64,000 bases of DNA. It comes from Rhea pennata (lineage: Eukaryota; Chordata; Aves; Rheiformes; Rheidae). The position numbers and the translations under genes were made by a program. The stretch is from assembly GCF_028389875.1 (NCBI RefSeq), contig NC_084674.1:7101501-7165500 (forward strand). The letters are read 5' to 3'. Shown piece after piece: positions 62,716 through 64,000 of this stretch. A model generated the notes under the pieces. That model did no database searches and was not told the origin of the DNA. It saw nothing but the letters and a program-made list of their open reading frames with translations. Within the stretch, counting starts at the first letter, position 1. Each line of letters starts with the position of its first letter.

Positions 62716-63340
62716 CCCTCCCTCAGCCACGGGACGGCGAGCCCCCAGAGAGTTCATTAAACCACCCTCAGTTGTTATTATTTTTTTTTAAAAAAAGGCA
62801 TTTTTGGCACCCCGCAAGCGCACCCCGCCGGGCCCGGCCCCACCTGCGCCCTGGCAGAGCCGGGCGGCTGCCGACGGTCGCCGCTCCGCTGCAGGCAAGC
62901 CCAGCCGAGGAAACTTCAGCACTGTTTGCTTTCGCTAAAAAGTTACACTCGCATCTCGCTCAACTTCGCCTCCTCCTGGCTGAAGCAACAGCTCCACAGG
63001 TTGCCGGAGGAAAACATCCCCGTGACCTCCGGGCCCTGATTTCATAGAAATTCTTACGGATATCGCTGGGGAGCTTCAACACCGTATCGCCTTCCGGCGC
63101 CGCGTGGAGAGGGAGACCCGCTTCCTTCGCTCCATAAGCGCCATGACCCGAACTGAAACACGCCGGCACCTTACCCCAGCTCCACGGGTCTTTGGTTTGT
63201 GGAAGCGGAGGAGCGTTTGGGCACGGGTCGTTTTTCCTGCAAGTAAACTGCGTGCTGTGCGTGGCACAGATCACGCGAGGAGAGCTTCCACCGTGCCCTC
63301 GACTCCTCAATCTCCTTCAGATCTGCATTCAACCCATTTT

Positions 63341-64000
63341 CGGTAAAGATAACATTCGAAAAACAAGTCATGGTTTATTCAGCCACGCTAATTAGGCGTG
63401 TGGAAATTCACTGTTTATAGAAACAGCACTTGAGCTTTGCCAATATGCACTTTTTGATTTCCTTCTCCTACAAAGCCTTAGCTACACCACTCCGTAAAGG
63501 TTGCGGGTTGGTGGGCTCATCCTTCCACTCCACCCGAGGTGGAGGTTTCTGCAATGTGATTTTAACGCTGGTGCCACTTCTGGTTCAGGCGCAAACATGT
63601 CTAAATCACTCATGAAACACGAAGCAGGAAACCCCTTCCTCCCCCTTTCCACCCTCCCTCCAAGGCTTCCAAAACAGAACATGTGTTATGATAAATACCA
63701 TTTTTCTACATATGCAATTATGCAATAAATGGGGGTGGGGGGAAAAAATCTGTAATTCTCCTGAGACAGATAATCTAGACCTTTAAAGAGCTCTTTACAA
63801 TGTCTCTGTAAGATGGCATTTTATTGCTACCTTTTCTTTCTTCCTATAACACTGAATAAACTTAAAACGAGCAGAGGACCTTTACTCTCAGGTGTCAGTG
63901 TCACAGCATGATGATCTGGAGGATTTGCTCGCGGTACAGCCTAGATCAACTTTATGAGCTGCAGGTTTCCTTACAACTCAGTTTTACAATGTTATACTGC
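63341..64000. other. 5' flank of SLC16A7, nothing recognised
   Basis: Outside the CpG island the composition returns to AT-leaning. It may hold distal promoter sequence or a further upstream non-coding exon. No coding exon, repeat family or RNA gene was recognised. Confidence 0.5.

Larger units (their letters stand above)
61840..63340 (-). promoter_or_regulatory. SLC16A7: CpG island and probable SLC16A7 promoter with non-coding first exon
   Basis: CpG is dense here against a CpG-poor background, and the island covers the first coding exon and about 1 kb upstream of it. Minus-strand donors that could end a non-coding first exon are GCGCAG|GTGGGG (exon end at 62844) and GCTGGG|GTAAGG (exon end at 63175). 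Either could splice to the acceptor at 62222. No TATA box is evident, which fits a CpG-island promoter. The transcription start cannot be placed from sequence alone. Confidence 0.65.

Noticed and set aside
61804..63047. Three plus-strand open frames of 199-254 codons near the CpG island
   Set aside because: They are antisense to the first coding exon and promoter of SLC16A7. GC-rich DNA lacks stop codons, and the translations are low-complexity Pro/Arg/Ala.
1..64000. CRISPR arrays, operons, phage or other prokaryotic systems
   Set aside because: The window is vertebrate nuclear DNA with introns and LINE relics. No regularly spaced direct repeats or clustered same-strand genes are present.

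Overview
This window looks like vertebrate nuclear DNA, most likely from a bird or another sauropsid. It has large introns with canonical GT-AG splice sites, long A/T homopolymers and CpG-poor intergenic DNA with one strong CpG island. It also carries degraded CR1-type LINE 3' ends, the dominant retroelement of birds and reptiles, and older MIR/CORE-SINE-like relics. There are no operons, rRNAs, tRNAs or CRISPR arrays.

One protein-coding gene is clear, on the minus strand: the proton-linked monocarboxylate transporter SLC16A7 (MCT2). Its four coding exons lie at 62175-61968, 47153-47010, 42078-41203 and 37878-37586. Spliced, they give 1,521 nt and a 506-residue protein with an intact frame and a TAA stop. 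All three coding introns are phase 1 and each splits a glycine codon. A CpG island at about 61840-63340 covers the first coding exon and the probable promoter. A polypyrimidine acceptor just before the 47-nt leader shows that at least one non-coding 5' exon lies further upstream. A 3' UTR of about 1.5 kb probably ends after an AATAAA at 36093-36088.

From 1 to about 36,060 I find no gene. This flank holds ancient repeats, simple repeats, an imperfect inverted repeat (27779-27877), a CpG-bearing block with a PBX/HOX-like site (about 11160-11570), and an isolated CpG-rich patch with a good splice-donor-like site (about 22050-22330). The last is the best candidate here for an unannotated promoter or lncRNA first exon. 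Inside the gene, the 14.8-kb first coding intron carries two further GC/CpG-rich patches (about 58140-58400 and 58820-58910) that could be alternative promoters or enhancers.

I did not find a new biological system. The value of the window is a complete exon map of MCT2 plus a few non-coding candidates. Repeat and family calls rest on recognition of conserved motifs, not on a database search.
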